Of a stretch of DNA of 64,000 nucleotides, positions 9,448-18,936 are shown in pieces. Source of the DNA: Novosphingobium sp. 18050 (GTDB taxonomy: Bacteria; Pseudomonadota; Alphaproteobacteria; Sphingomonadales; Sphingomonadaceae); NCBI RefSeq assembly GCF_902706195.1, contig NZ_CACSJO010000026.1:1-64000 (forward strand), written 5' to 3'. The notes beneath the pieces are model-generated. The model was not told the DNA's origin, did not search any database, and was given only the letters and a program-made list of their open reading frames with translations. A program made the position numbers and the translations under genes. Position 1 is the first letter of the stretch; each line of letters starts with the position of its first letter.

Positions 9448-10893
9448 CTACAAGGCATTGATCCGGGCACGTTCTGCGGCGAGATCGGCTTTGTCCAGAG
9501 GGACGTAGCCTTCGTCTTCGCCGACATGCCGAGCAATGATCGCCTGCCCCTCATCGGACAAGAGGAAGTGCAGCAGTCCCTTCGCTGCCGGATCGAAGGG
9601 GCGGCCGGGAGCCCGGTCGACGTAGATGTTGAGGAAGTACGAGATAGGCCAGGCGCTACGTGCCTTGCCATTGGTTGGCAGCACGAAAGGCTGGCCTTCG
9701 CGCGATGCGAGCGGCAGGACGCGGGCTCCTGCGGGCGCAGTGCCGCTGTCCATCCATGTAGCATAGCCAATGCCCAGCGGATCGGCAGCGATGGCTTCGA
9801 CGATAGCCTTCCCGCTCGGCATGGCCTGATAGCGCGCGCTGAAGAGCAATCCGCCGAGCTTGGAGAGCCGCATCGCCGAGCCGAAACCGCCGTCGTCGCG
9901 GGCGCCGTAGACGTGGATCGGCCCGGCCGGAATGCCCAGCGCAGACCAGTCGGAAATGTCGCCGCCGGGTGCTCCCGCTGCGAATATCCGCTTCACGCGC
10001 TCCGTCGACAGTCCGGCAAGGGGGTTGCGGGCATTGACGTAGATCGCCGGGGGCGTCTTGCCATCGGCGCGCGGGCCGTGGCTGGCATAGGCGACGCGGA
10101 TGCGGACCGGGTCGTAGCCCTTGGCCTGCCGGAAGCCGTCGAGATCGTTTTGCCACAATTCGCGGCCCATCGGGGCGAAGGCTGTCGTCCCGGCGGTAAG
10201 TGCGGGTATCGCGGTCGAGGAACCGCGCAGATCACCGGTGAAATGCACCGAAGGCGCATGCAGTGCATAGGCAGCGAGGATTTCTGGCATGATCGTCGTC
10301 AGCGTATCGCTGCCGATGATTGCAAGGCTGCCATCCGGTGCGACATAACCCGGTGCGCGTAGCGCGTATGTGGCGGTGGGCAGGCCGGAAAGCTGCTGCC
10401 GCGCGGATGCCAGGGCCGCAGCATCGAGCGGTTTGTACATCGCGAGCGCTGCGCGAAGTCGAGTCTGTCCGGCGTCCGACAACAGTTCCCGCAAGACCGG
10501 GCGCACCCGTTCGTCCACGGCGCCGTCCTTGTCGCAGCGGGCGTAAAGGAACAGGCCCTGCATCACCGGGACCGCCGCAGGCAGACCCCCGGAAAAGCGG
10601 CGGACGGCGGCGCGCTCGATTGGCGTCATCTCGCGCGGGATCACGGCCAGCGCAACGACGCCCTGTGTCAGCAGCGGCATCGCCCCGGCAGAGCCTACGA
10701 TCCTTGCTGCCAGGGCGGGGCCTGCCGCCTCGGCAGCAGCGCTCGCCTCGGGGCCGCCGCCGATCAGCAGCCGTCCATCGGCGAGCACGTACCGTGCGAG
10801 CAGGGGCTGCGCTTCCGGTATCGGGCCGCTGTCCTGCGCGGCGGCAGGGACCGCCAGGAGCGCAGCGGCTAACGCGAGGGGAAGAGGGTGCAT
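9448..10893 (-). CDS. PstS-like periplasmic substrate-binding protein
   Basis: A 481-residue exported protein with a signal peptide (ALAAALLAVPAAAQ). The C-terminal two thirds follow the PstS/PBP_like_2 pattern: IIGSDTLTTIMPEIL, then RGSSTAIPALTAGTTAFAPM, later IYVNARNPLAGLS and GIGYA. The N-terminal third resembles a second, diverged binding lobe rather than a known extra domain. Family members bind phosphate or related oxyanions; the ligand here is unknown. The start ATG overlaps the stop of the upstream gene as TGATG, so translation is probably coupled. It is the last gene of a three-gene operon with a TonB receptor; no ABC permease or ATPase follows. Ends in TAG. Confidence 0.75.
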   Translation of the reverse strand: MHPLPLALAAALLAVPAAAQDSGPIPEAQPLLARYVLADGRLLIGGGPEASAAAEAAGPALAARIVGSAGAMPLLTQGVVALAVIPREMTPIERAAVRRFSGGLPAAVPVMQGLFLYARCDKDGAVDERVRPVLRELLSDAGQTRLRAALAMYKPLDAAALASARQQLSGLPTATYALRAPGYVAPDGSLAIIGSDTLTTIMPEILAAYALHAPSVHFTGDLRGSSTAIPALTAGTTAFAPMGRELWQNDLDGFRQAKGYDPVRIRVAYASHGPRADGKTPPAIYVNARNPLAGLSTERVKRIFAAGAPGGDISDWSALGIPAGPIHVYGARDDGGFGSAMRLSKLGGLLFSARYQAMPSGKAIVEAIAADPLGIGYATWMDSGTAPAGARVLPLASREGQPFVLPTNGKARSAWPISYFLNIYVDRAPGRPFDPAAKGLLHFLLSDEGQAIIARHVGEDEGYVPLDKADLAAERARINAL

Positions 10894-11633
10894 CACTTGC
10901 GCGCCGTGCAGGTTTTGGCGCCGGCGCGGGCCCAGTGTATCGCCGCGTCGAACAGCGCGCGGCCAGTGTCGGTCATGCGGGTGAAGCTGTTGTTCTCCAT
11001 GCCGATGAACACCCGCCGCGCCGGGGCGAGATGATCGTGATCCATCGTGGCGCCCGCCTCGTATCCAAACAGGGTCGCCTTGTCCGGCTCGCCCGGCCAG
11101 GTCATGATGATGTCGGCGCCGAGCCCAGGCCTGCCCCAACCTGCCGGCGTGCGCGCCTCGGTCCAGGTGCCCAGGCCTGCGGGAATACCCGCTGCCATCG
11201 GATGCGGCGCGCGTACCAGCCAGAAATAGTGCCCAGTCTCCAGTTCGCCGAAATCGGTGTCGCGGCGCAGGCCGGTCATCCACAGGTCGTCGAGCAGGTC
11301 GTTTTCCCAGGTGACCAGCGGCACGCCCATGTCGCGCCAGCGCGTGATCGCCGGGCGGTTGGCGGTGAACTGGTTGGAGCGGATGGTCGATGACATGACC
11401 ACGAGGTCGAAGCCGCAAGGGTCCGGCCCGCCGCCCAGGCCCTCGCTGGTGGTGACGGTATAGCCCATCGCCTCCAGCTGTGCCTTGACGGCGGGATCGG
11501 CGGAGCCGCCCGGCGGATCGGCGCGCATCAGGAACAGGATGCGCCCTCCCCTGGCCGCGGCAGCGTCCGCCGCCACGGCCGGGGCAGTGCCCATTGCCAG
11601 CGCGAGCAGCGCGGCGGCGAACGCCTTTCGCAT
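10893..11633 (-). CDS. Secreted ThuA/glutamine-amidotransferase-like protein, function unknown
   Basis: A 246-residue protein with a clear signal peptide (AAALLALAMGTAPAVAADA). The mature part begins GRILFLMRADPPGG, with a Rossmann-like FDLVVMSSTI strand-turn and VPLVTWENDLLDDL, which suggests a class I amidotransferase/ThuA-type fold. I see no full Cys-His-Glu triad. The start at 11633 is preferred over a longer frame because of the signal peptide, and it falls 2 bases after the stop of the TonB receptor. The 3' end overlaps the PstS-like gene. Export to the periplasm together with a TonB receptor and a binding protein suggests handling of the imported ligand, which is inference. Confidence 0.6.
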   Translation of the reverse strand: MRKAFAAALLALAMGTAPAVAADAAAARGGRILFLMRADPPGGSADPAVKAQLEAMGYTVTTSEGLGGGPDPCGFDLVVMSSTIRSNQFTANRPAITRWRDMGVPLVTWENDLLDDLWMTGLRRDTDFGELETGHYFWLVRAPHPMAAGIPAGLGTWTEARTPAGWGRPGLGADIIMTWPGEPDKATLFGYEAGATMDHDHLAPARRVFIGMENNSFTRMTDTGRALFDAAIHWARAGAKTCTARK

Positions 11634-11635
11634 CG

Positions 11636-13771
11636 TCAGAACCCTCCGCTCAGGCCGACGAGGAAGCTGCGGCCCTCGCCCGGCGTGATCTGGGCGCGCG
11701 AGACGGAGCTCGACAGGTAGTACTCGTTGGTGATGTTCTTGACGTTGACTGTCAGGCGCACCTTGTCGGCCAGCTTGTACCACAGGCTGCTGTCGAAGCG
11801 CGTGAAGCCGCCGATCGAGAAAGTGTTCTCCAGATTGCCCTGGCGGTTACTCGCCGCGAAGACACCGCCGCCAAGGCCAAAGCGGCTGAAGGGGCCGTCC
11901 ATCGGCTCCAGCGTAACCCACAGGCTGCCGCTCCACTTGGGTACGCCGATCAACTGGTTGCCCTTGGCGTAGTCGGTGGAGGACCGCACGGTCGCGTCGG
12001 TATAGGCGCCGTTGGCGATGATCTTGACCGCAGGGGTGATCGAGCCGGACATGTCCAGTTCCACGCCCTGCGAACGCTGGACGCCTGCATTGATGTTGTA
12101 GCCGACGTTGTTGGGATCCTGCTGGGTCACGTTTTCACGCGTCAACTGGTAGACCGAGACCGTCGATGCAAGCCGGCCGCCGAACAGTTCGGCCTTGATG
12201 CCCGCTTCGTACTGCTTGCCCTTTTCGGGATCGATCGGGCTGCCGTCGATGGTCGGCTCCGGCTTGGACTGGAACGAGCGGGTGAAGTCGGCGAACAGTG
12301 AGACGTTTGGCACCGGTTTGAACACCACACCGACGCGCGGTGACCAGGCCTTGTCGTCGGAGGCGTACTGGGTGGTGCCATAGTCCGACTGCTGCGCGTG
12401 ATCATAGCGCACGCCGGCCAGCAGGTTGAAATGCTCGCCGATGTCGATCTGGTCCTGCACGTAGCCCGACAATGACTTGGAACGAACGGTACGGTCCGCT
12501 GCGGGAACCCAGGTGCCCGGAGTCGCGCCGTAGACGGGAGCGTCGATGTTGATTGCGGCCAGTGTAGCACGGGCGAACGTGCGGAAGCGAAACGATTTCA
12601 CGTACTCGCCGCCGACCACCAGGGTATGGCCGATGCCGCCCGTGGAGAAGCGCGCGACCATGTCGGCCTGCGCATCGTAGTTGTGGTTCTGCTCGTGCTG
12701 TTCGACGGCGGTGCGGGTGACGGTGCGTGCGCCAGTGACGGCGTTGACCGCGACGGTGCTGCCGTAGTTGATGCCCAGCAGGTCGAGCTTGCCTTCGTCG
12801 TAGTGGCCGATCTGGCGGATCGTCAGCCAGTCCGCCAGTTCGTGCTCGATGCGGTAGTTGAACTCGTAGCGGCTGGATTCGGTGGTCGCCCAGCTCTCGC
12901 CCAGAAACCGGTCGCGGGGCAGGTTGACGACCAGATCGCCGTCGGCGCCGACGGTGGCCACGATGCCGCGATCGGTCTGGTTCTGCTGGTGCGCATAGGT
13001 CAGGCTGGCGATCACGCGGGTGTGGTCGCTGGGCTCCCACAGCACCGAGCCGGAAAGGAACTGGCGGCGGTAAGGCTGGAACACGTCGCGGAAAGTGTCG
13101 CCGGTCTGGGCCGCGGCGATGAAGCGCACCGCCAGCGTCCTGGCGGCGTCCACCGGGCCGGTCACATCGATCTGGCCGCGCGCGAAATTATTGCTGCCAC
13201 CTTGGACGGAGAAATTCATGCCCCTCTCGAAGCGCGGCTGCTTGGTGACGATGTTGATCAGGCCGCCCGGATCGCCGCGTCCATAAAGCACCGAGGCAGG
13301 GCCTTTGAGCACTTCGATGCGCTCGACGTTGGCGAGGTCTCGGTAGCTGTCGTTGGTCTCGATCGCCGGGCTGAGCATGATCGAATCAATCGCGTAGTAC
13401 GACGAGCGAAAGCCGCGAATGGTGAAGCTTTCCGAACGGTTGCCCGCGTCGGTGCCGGCCTGGATGCCGCTGACGTTGCGCAGCGCGCTGGTCAGGTCGA
13501 GGATTTGCTGATCGTCGATGACGTCGCGCGGTACGAACTGGATCGACTGCGGCACGTCCATGATGTTGGTGCCGGTGCGCGTGGCGGTGGTCAGCTGGTC
13601 GACCTTGTAGTCTTCGCTGCGCGTACCGAGTACCGTGATCTCAGAGGAACTGACGTCATGCGGAGCAGCATCCGAGGCTTCGTCGGCAAGGGCAGGAACA
13701 GTCGCGGCGGTAGCCAGAACGAGGGCAAGCGCGGTCGCCCCGGCGCGGTGGCCCGGATGGATTTCGAACAT
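11636..13771 (-). CDS. TonB-dependent siderophore-type receptor
   Basis: A 711-residue receptor of the FhuE/FpvA-like class: signal peptide ending near VPALADEA, plug with DVPQSIQFVPRDVIDDQ, FTIRGFRSSYYAID and VEVLKGPASVLYGRGDPGG (here RIEVLKGPAS), and a barrel ending in a strand with a terminal Phe. The PQSI...VLYGRG pattern is typical of siderophore receptors, as opposed to the sulfur-linked receptors at 1.7 and 33.1 kb. The start at 13771 follows GGGGAG. It heads an operon with the ThuA-like and PstS-like genes. A palindromic operator candidate lies 47 bases upstream of the start. Confidence 0.9.
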   Translation of the reverse strand: MFEIHPGHRAGATALALVLATAATVPALADEASDAAPHDVSSSEITVLGTRSEDYKVDQLTTATRTGTNIMDVPQSIQFVPRDVIDDQQILDLTSALRNVSGIQAGTDAGNRSESFTIRGFRSSYYAIDSIMLSPAIETNDSYRDLANVERIEVLKGPASVLYGRGDPGGLINIVTKQPRFERGMNFSVQGGSNNFARGQIDVTGPVDAARTLAVRFIAAAQTGDTFRDVFQPYRRQFLSGSVLWEPSDHTRVIASLTYAHQQNQTDRGIVATVGADGDLVVNLPRDRFLGESWATTESSRYEFNYRIEHELADWLTIRQIGHYDEGKLDLLGINYGSTVAVNAVTGARTVTRTAVEQHEQNHNYDAQADMVARFSTGGIGHTLVVGGEYVKSFRFRTFARATLAAINIDAPVYGATPGTWVPAADRTVRSKSLSGYVQDQIDIGEHFNLLAGVRYDHAQQSDYGTTQYASDDKAWSPRVGVVFKPVPNVSLFADFTRSFQSKPEPTIDGSPIDPEKGKQYEAGIKAELFGGRLASTVSVYQLTRENVTQQDPNNVGYNINAGVQRSQGVELDMSGSITPAVKIIANGAYTDATVRSSTDYAKGNQLIGVPKWSGSLWVTLEPMDGPFSRFGLGGGVFAASNRQGNLENTFSIGGFTRFDSSLWYKLADKVRLTVNVKNITNEYYLSSSVSRAQITPGEGRSFLVGLSGGF

Positions 13772-13817
13772 ATCTTTGGTGCTCCCCGAGGGTGATCTCG
13801 ATTGTGCGGCGCACATA

Positions 13818-13840
13818 TTGCGATTGCGAATTGATTGCAA
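13818..13840. promoter_or_regulatory. Candidate palindromic operator (Fur-like?) upstream of siderophore-type receptor
   Basis: A 23-base imperfect palindrome with TTGC/GCAA ends and an AT-rich, hexamer-like interior (ATTGCGATTGCGAATTGATT within it). It lies 47 bases upstream of the receptor start. The spacing and composition suit an iron-type repressor site, but it does not match the E. coli Fur consensus closely. Confidence 0.3.
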
Positions 13841-14099
13841 GAGCGTTGGACGACAGGATGCCGCCATTCCTCCAAGCAGGACATCAAGCCCAGGCTCGCT
13901 GTTCAGTGAGGAGAATTTTGGTCGTCCGCTTCGCCTGAGTGACCTCGGGGGCGTGCTGGAAGCACCACCAATGCAATCAATGACATGGCGAAATTGCTCA
14001 TCCTTCTGCACTGAAGCGCCAAGGCGACTTCGTACCATGCACGAGGGTGGCTAAATCAATTACGCGGTGTCCCAACCTTGGCCGATCCCTGGCAACCGC

Positions 14100-14395
14100 T
14101 GCTGCATAACCCCGAATGTCCGGTTTTGGGAACGACTAGCGGGCCATCAAGTGGCAAAAAGGGGCGCAGGCAGGTTGGGCAGCCGCTCGGGTGCAATGGC
14201 CGATAGGAGAATGTCCGGTCCGGAGCTGGATTGGTGGGATAGCTGACACTCACGCCGCGATGCTCACGACCACGTTCCGCCAACCGCTGGCCCAAGTACG
14301 AACGTCTGCTTCTACCGGAGGTCTCCGTCCGTGGGCCGGATTTAGCCAAGCAGCTTCGCACTCACCATTGAACGAGTTTTTTGAGCATTCGGGCG
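14100..14395. repeat. Dispersed intergenic repeat, copy 2 (longest)
   Basis: The block order is tgtccggttttgggaacgac, catcaagtggcaaaaagggg, cgcaggcaggttgggcagcc, cgataggagaatgtccggtc, tggattggtgggatagctga, cgaacgtctgcttctaccgg, gtgggccggatttagccaag, and aacgagttttttgagcattc. From 14198 to 14392 it is about 90% identical to copy 44693-44890. Short frames inside it look like chance reading through the repeat, not genes. Confidence 0.75.
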
Positions 14396-14437
14396 GTGCC
14401 GGCGCGCCAGCATTCTATGCGAACATGCGACGCCTCC

Positions 14438-15331
14438 TCAATCGCGATAGCGTACGGCAGCGACGAATGCCGCGAGAGCCGGCGACTGTTGTCGTCTGCT
14501 AGGATAATAGAGATGATAACCTGGGAACGGCGGGCACCATTCTTCCAGTGCTTGCACCAGCTCCCCCCTTTCCAAATTAACCTGCAGATAGTCCTTGGGC
14601 AGGTAACACAACCCCAGACCATCGACGGCTGCCTGTCGCACCAAGGCAATGTCGTTGACGATGAGTTGGCCCGCGACCCGCACATTCAAGGCGCGGCCAT
14701 CTTTTTCGAGGTCCCATACCGAAATACCTCCCTTAGCCTGATGACGAAGATTAATGCATTTGTGGCCGGCAAGTTCGTCCGGTGTATGCGGTAACCCATG
14801 GCTTGCAAAATAGGTGGGAGAGCCTGCCACGGCCATCTGCATCTCAGGACCGATGCGTACGGCGACCATGTCCTGAGCCAGCGTTTCACCTAAGCGAACC
14901 CCAGCGTCGAACCTCTCGGCAACAATGTCCACGAACCCGTTGTCGACCGTTAGTTCTACCGTCAGGTCCGGATAAAGCGGCAATAATCTGGCCATGGCAG
15001 GAATCAAGATACTCTCGGCCGGCTGGTCACCGGTAGTGATCCGCAGCGTCCCGGCCGGTTTGTCACGCAGTTCGGTCAAACCTTCGAGTTCCGCAGTCAC
15101 CTGATCGAAGTGCGGTCCGACCCTCTCTAGCAGGCGTTCTCCCGGGTCCGTGGTCAAGACGCTCCGACTGGTGCGCGTCAGGAGACGCACGCCGAGGCGT
15201 TCTTCCAGCTTGCGGATCGTATGGCTCAGAGCCGATGGGGAGACGCCCAGCTTCCCCGCGGCCCGCGTGAAACTTCACTCCCGGGCCACGGCCAGGAATG
15301 CGACCAGGTCTGCCATCGTATCCCGGTTCAT
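14438..15331 (-). pseudogene. LysR-family regulator with in-frame TGA
   Basis: A 298-codon frame starting ATG 15331 encodes a standard LysR regulator: MNRDTMADLVAFLAVARE, then TGA at codon 19 (15275-15277), then SFTRAAGKLGVSPSALSHTI and RLGVRLLTRTSRSV. LysR proteins usually have Gly or Arg at the stop position; CGA to TGA is a one-base change. The effector domain follows intact (DKPAGTLRITTGD, GLCYLPKDYL). The stop removes the helix-turn-helix from any protein started further down. It diverges from an MFS exporter 76 bases away, which would be its natural target. Confidence 0.85.
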
Positions 15332-15407
15332 TGTTGAATCCTGCTCACAGCTGCATGCCAATCATAGTGTCTAATCGAATTGATCCAGCAAGCCTAAATG
15401 TTTGGGC

Positions 15408-16664
15408 ATGGCAAAGACCCCAACTCATTTTGAAACCGAAGCAAGCCCGGCTCGATCCCCATCGAGAGGCGAGTGGCCTGCGGTTTTTGCGCTCACGCTA
15501 TGCGTTTCCACCCTGATTGCGTCGGAATTCATGCCGGTCAGCTTGCTGACACCGATCGCTTCGGACCTTCAGGTAAGCCAAGGCCAGGCAGGACAGGCAC
15601 TCGCAGTGTCTGGCATCTTTGCGGTTGTCACCAGCCTGTTCATTGCTTCGGCAACGCGCAACATCGACCGCCGCTCGCTGCTGCTATGGCTCACCGGGTT
15701 GATGATTGCCTCCGGTGCCATCGTCGCCTTCGCGCATAGCTATCCAATTTTCATGGCCGGCAGGGCGCTGCTGGGTGTCGTCATCGGAGGATTTTGGTCG
15801 ATGTCGACGGCGACCGTCATGCGGCTCGTACCCGAGGACGCAGTTCCACGCGCGCTTGCCCTGCTCAATGGCGGCAACGCGTTGGCAACGACGATTGCGG
15901 CGCCGTTGGGTAGCTTCCTTGGCCAGTACATCGGATGGCGCGGTGCATTTTTCTGCATCGTGCCGCTCGCCGCAGTCACGCTAGCCTGGCAGTTCTTCAC
16001 GCTTCCAAAGATGCCAAGCCGCGAACGGACGAGCGGCGGGGCGACCTTCAAGGTCCTGCGTCGGCCGCAGGTGCGGCTCGGCATGGCTGCCGTGGCACTG
16101 TTCTTCATGGGGCAGTTCGCGTTGTTCACCTACTTGAGGCCATTCCTGGAGACGGTCACCACTGTCGATGTCTCCACGCTCTCGCTGATGCTGCTGGGGC
16201 TGGGCCTTGCCGGCCTCGCGGGATCCTATGCAATCGGGTTCGCGCTCAAGAGATCTCTCTACGCACTGCTAATCGTAATGCCTTTGACCATGGCTGCTGT
16301 AGCCGCAGGATTGATTATCTTCGGCTCTTCTCCTGTCATCGTTGCTGCACTGCTCGTGCTCTGGGGCGCGATCGGCACCGCCGCTCCGGTCGCTTGGTGG
16401 ACATGGATGAGCAGAGCATTGCCTGACGAAGCGGAGGCTGGCGGCGGGCTAATGGTCGCAGTGATCCAACTCGCGATCACGCTCGGCGCCTCGCTCGGCG
16501 GAATCCTGTTTGATCGGCTTGGTTATCAAGCAACCTTCATCATGAGCGCCGCGCTGCTGATCTCGTCGGCTCTCGCCGCGCTCCTCGCTTCGCGGAAAGC
16601 CATGGCCCGCTCCGATGGCAATGAAACCCCAATCGCCGTCACGGCGGCTAGCTGCCTGTCGTAA
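15408..16664 (+). CDS. MFS efflux transporter (NepI/AraJ-like)
   Basis: A 418-residue, 12-helix major facilitator of the DHA1 drug:proton family. Near the N-terminus it has LIASEFMPVSLLTPIASDL, the helix 1 motif shared by NepI (purine nucleoside efflux) and AraJ-like exporters, and a motif A-like NIDRRSLL loop. ATG 15408 is preferred to the TTG six bases upstream. It is divergent from the LysR gene at 14.4-15.3 kb, so that regulator probably controlled it. Since that LysR is interrupted, expression may now be constitutive or lost (inference). Confidence 0.85.
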   Translation: MAKTPTHFETEASPARSPSRGEWPAVFALTLCVSTLIASEFMPVSLLTPIASDLQVSQGQAGQALAVSGIFAVVTSLFIASATRNIDRRSLLLWLTGLMIASGAIVAFAHSYPIFMAGRALLGVVIGGFWSMSTATVMRLVPEDAVPRALALLNGGNALATTIAAPLGSFLGQYIGWRGAFFCIVPLAAVTLAWQFFTLPKMPSRERTSGGATFKVLRRPQVRLGMAAVALFFMGQFALFTYLRPFLETVTTVDVSTLSLMLLGLGLAGLAGSYAIGFALKRSLYALLIVMPLTMAAVAAGLIIFGSSPVIVAALLVLWGAIGTAAPVAWWTWMSRALPDEAEAGGGLMVAVIQLAITLGASLGGILFDRLGYQATFIMSAALLISSALAALLASRKAMARSDGNETPIAVTAASCLS

Positions 16665-16675
16665 ACCACATGATT

Positions 16676-16770
16676 GTCGTGCGGTGGCCGATAGGCGATT
16701 GTCCTGGTTTTGAGCTGGGATGTGGTGATAGCTGCCGTTCGCACGTGTCGCCTACCGAGCAGATTACGGC
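16676..16770. repeat. Dispersed intergenic repeat, copy 3 (degenerate)
   Basis: Carries gtggccgataggcgattgtc, ttgagctgggatgtggtgat and agctg, which align with the cgataggag...gagctggattggtgggatagctga core of copies 2 and 7 with many changes. The rest of the interval to 16908 holds no recognised feature. Confidence 0.5.
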
Positions 16771-16908
16771 ATTCAGGGGGACGGGCGCGAACGGCAGGTT
16801 TACGGAAAATTGCCTTACGCTTCCCACTGCCCGGTCGGCGCCCCGTTCGTCCGGGCCTTCTCGAAACTTAGTAAAACATCTGCATAATGGAGATTCGCGG
16901 CTCTGCAC

Positions 16909-18027
16909 TCATCCTGTTAGCGCCGGATAATCGGTATACCCCTTTTCGGTCCCGCCAAAGAAGCTGGGCTGATCGGGTAGGTTTAAGGCTGCGCCCTGCC
17001 GAAATCGTTCAGGAAGGTCCGGGTTTGCAATGAAGGATCGCCCGAATGCGATCAGATCGCCGCGGCCGTCGGCCAACGCCTTTGATGCCGTGGCATGCTC
17101 ATATCCACCGGCCAGGATTACCGGCCCTGAAAAGCGGCGACGCAGATCGAGGATCATGACGTCCCAGGCAGGGTCGACCTGATCGTCCTTGACCACGCCG
17201 ATGATCTCCGGCTCGACGAGATGGAGATAGGCGAGGTTTCGCTCGTTCAGCGCGTCAACGATATGCCCATATGTGGCTTCCGGTGTGACATCGCCCATTC
17301 CCATGAACCGACCGAGCGGCGTCAGGCGAACACCAACGCGCTCTGCACCCACCGCCTCTGCCACAGCATCGGCGATTTCTAGAAGGAACCGTGCGCGGTT
17401 CTCGCTGCTACCGCCATATTGATCCTCGCGGTGGTTACTGTTGCTGTTGATGAACTGGTCGATCAGATAGCCGTTGCCGCCATGGATTTCGACGCCGTCC
17501 ATGCCCGCTGCAATTGCGTTGCGCGCAGCCTGGGCGAAGTCCTCGACGATGCCCCGGACCTCCTCGGCTGACAGCGCGCGCGCCAGGGGCGTCTCGGCCC
17601 AGTCTCCCTGACCGGCATCACCGGCCACGAACGTCTTGCCGCCTGGAATTGGCACGGCACTTGGCCCCACTGGCTGCGCACCATCGGGCTGGACGCTGGG
17701 ATGTGAAACGCGCCCGGTGTGCCACATCTGCAGGAAGATCCGGCCACCTTCGCCATGAACGGCGTCGGCCACGGCGCGCCAACCGGCGATCTGGGCGGGC
17801 GTGTGAACGCCGGGCGTCCAGGCATAGCCCTGCGCCTGCCCCGAGACCTGAGTGGCTTCGGTGATGATCAATGCGGCGCTGGCCCGCTGGCGGTAATATT
17901 CTACCATTAGCGGCGTCGGCACGTTGGCATCGACGGCGCGGGCGCGGGTGAGCGGAGCCATGACGATGCGGTGCGGCAGCTCCAGAGCGCCGAGCGACAT
18001 CGGTGTAAACAGATCGGTCATAGTCAT
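16909..18027 (-). CDS. Old Yellow Enzyme family ene-reductase (NADH:flavin oxidoreductase)
   Basis: A 372-residue TIM-barrel flavoprotein. The FMN-binding N-terminus (PHRIVMAPLTRAR) and the substrate-binding pair His182/Asn185 in IHGGN are present, with YLIDQF after it as in NemA/OYE enzymes; the usual HGAN is HGGN here. The C-terminus has LIAFGRSFIANPDLPER. Such enzymes reduce activated C=C bonds or nitro/nitrate esters with NAD(P)H. It is the last gene of a minus-strand cluster (cupin, GST, LLM, SnoaL-like, OYE), 48 bases after the SnoaL-like gene. Confidence 0.9.
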   Translation of the reverse strand: MTMTDLFTPMSLGALELPHRIVMAPLTRARAVDANVPTPLMVEYYRQRASAALIITEATQVSGQAQGYAWTPGVHTPAQIAGWRAVADAVHGEGGRIFLQMWHTGRVSHPSVQPDGAQPVGPSAVPIPGGKTFVAGDAGQGDWAETPLARALSAEEVRGIVEDFAQAARNAIAAGMDGVEIHGGNGYLIDQFINSNSNHREDQYGGSSENRARFLLEIADAVAEAVGAERVGVRLTPLGRFMGMGDVTPEATYGHIVDALNERNLAYLHLVEPEIIGVVKDDQVDPAWDVMILDLRRRFSGPVILAGGYEHATASKALADGRGDLIAFGRSFIANPDLPERFRQGAALNLPDQPSFFGGTEKGYTDYPALTG

Positions 18028-18075
18028 CTTTCGTGGAAGGAAGCGGGGGCCAAGCGCAGCGTGTCGGCGCGGGGC

Positions 18076-18936
18076 TTATTTCGGGTGATAGTCCATGCGG
18101 GCAATGCGCCAGCCATGGGCAGGATCGCGGCGCGCCTCGATCAGATAGTGCGCTACGTAAGAGGGTTCGCCGTCGGCTGCGTCGGGCTGGCCTGGCGCGA
18201 TCCGGCCCAGGGGCATGCTGGCGGTGTCGCCCTCGACATCGATGCTTACCGGCGCGCCCATATGCTGCATCACCGGCCACGGCATACGGAAGGCCTTGAG
18301 TGTCGTCAGCAATTCGCGGCGGCCATGCAATTGCCCCATCGGCGTCAGGATCGCCGATACGTCGTCAGTGAAGCAGGCGTCGAGCAATCCGAAATCGGCC
18401 TGATCGAGCGCCTAGGCATAGCGATACCAGGCCTCCGCGATTGCCTCTTCGTCGGTCAGCGGCAGGGTTGAGACCGGGATGCGCCGCCACGGTGCGTCCA
18501 GTTCGCTGAGGACAGCGGCAGGCCGGTCGCCCGGTCGCCACTGGCGGTTGGTCACCGGCAGGTTCCAGCCAAGCCGCGCGGCATCACCCTCCACACCGGC
18601 CAACTGGAAACCGATCGTCTCGATCCGCATCGCGGCACTGAGTTGCGCGACGATCAGGCCGGTGATCCGCGTCGCATGATCCTCGACACAAACATAGGCG
18701 GATGCAGCGGCCTGGCCCTCGACGGCCCGCACCACGTGATTGGACATGCGGATGCGCGGTACTTCGAAAGGAGCAAACGCGCCAACCGCCGCCGCAACAC
18801 CCTGCTCGGCGCCGCGATGGCTGGTGTCGAGCTGGACGGCGTCGCTGAACAGGTCGTCCGAACCCGCCCCGCCCGACCATAAGAGGCGCAATGCCTCCAG
18901 CCGGTCGAGCAATGCGCTACGCGTCGGGCCGGTCAT
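18076..18936 (-). pseudogene. Tandem SnoaL-like protein with in-frame amber codon
   Basis: A single 286-residue frame with two SnoaL/NTF2-like domains: one from about residue 8 to 135, the second from about 165 (EEAIAEAWYRYA) to the end (GWRIARMDYHPK). Codon 175 (18412-18414) is TAG, in the first helix of the second domain, between YRYA and ALDQADF. Nothing else disturbs the frame, and Gln, Glu or Tyr is normal at such a position. The start overlaps the stop of the LLM gene as ATGA. NTF2-like proteins may be isomerases, dehydratases or ligand carriers; the specific role is unknown. Confidence 0.8.

Noticed and set aside
9103..10362. 419-codon plus-strand open frame
   Set aside because: Runs through a repeat copy and then antisense to the PstS-like gene; no family features.
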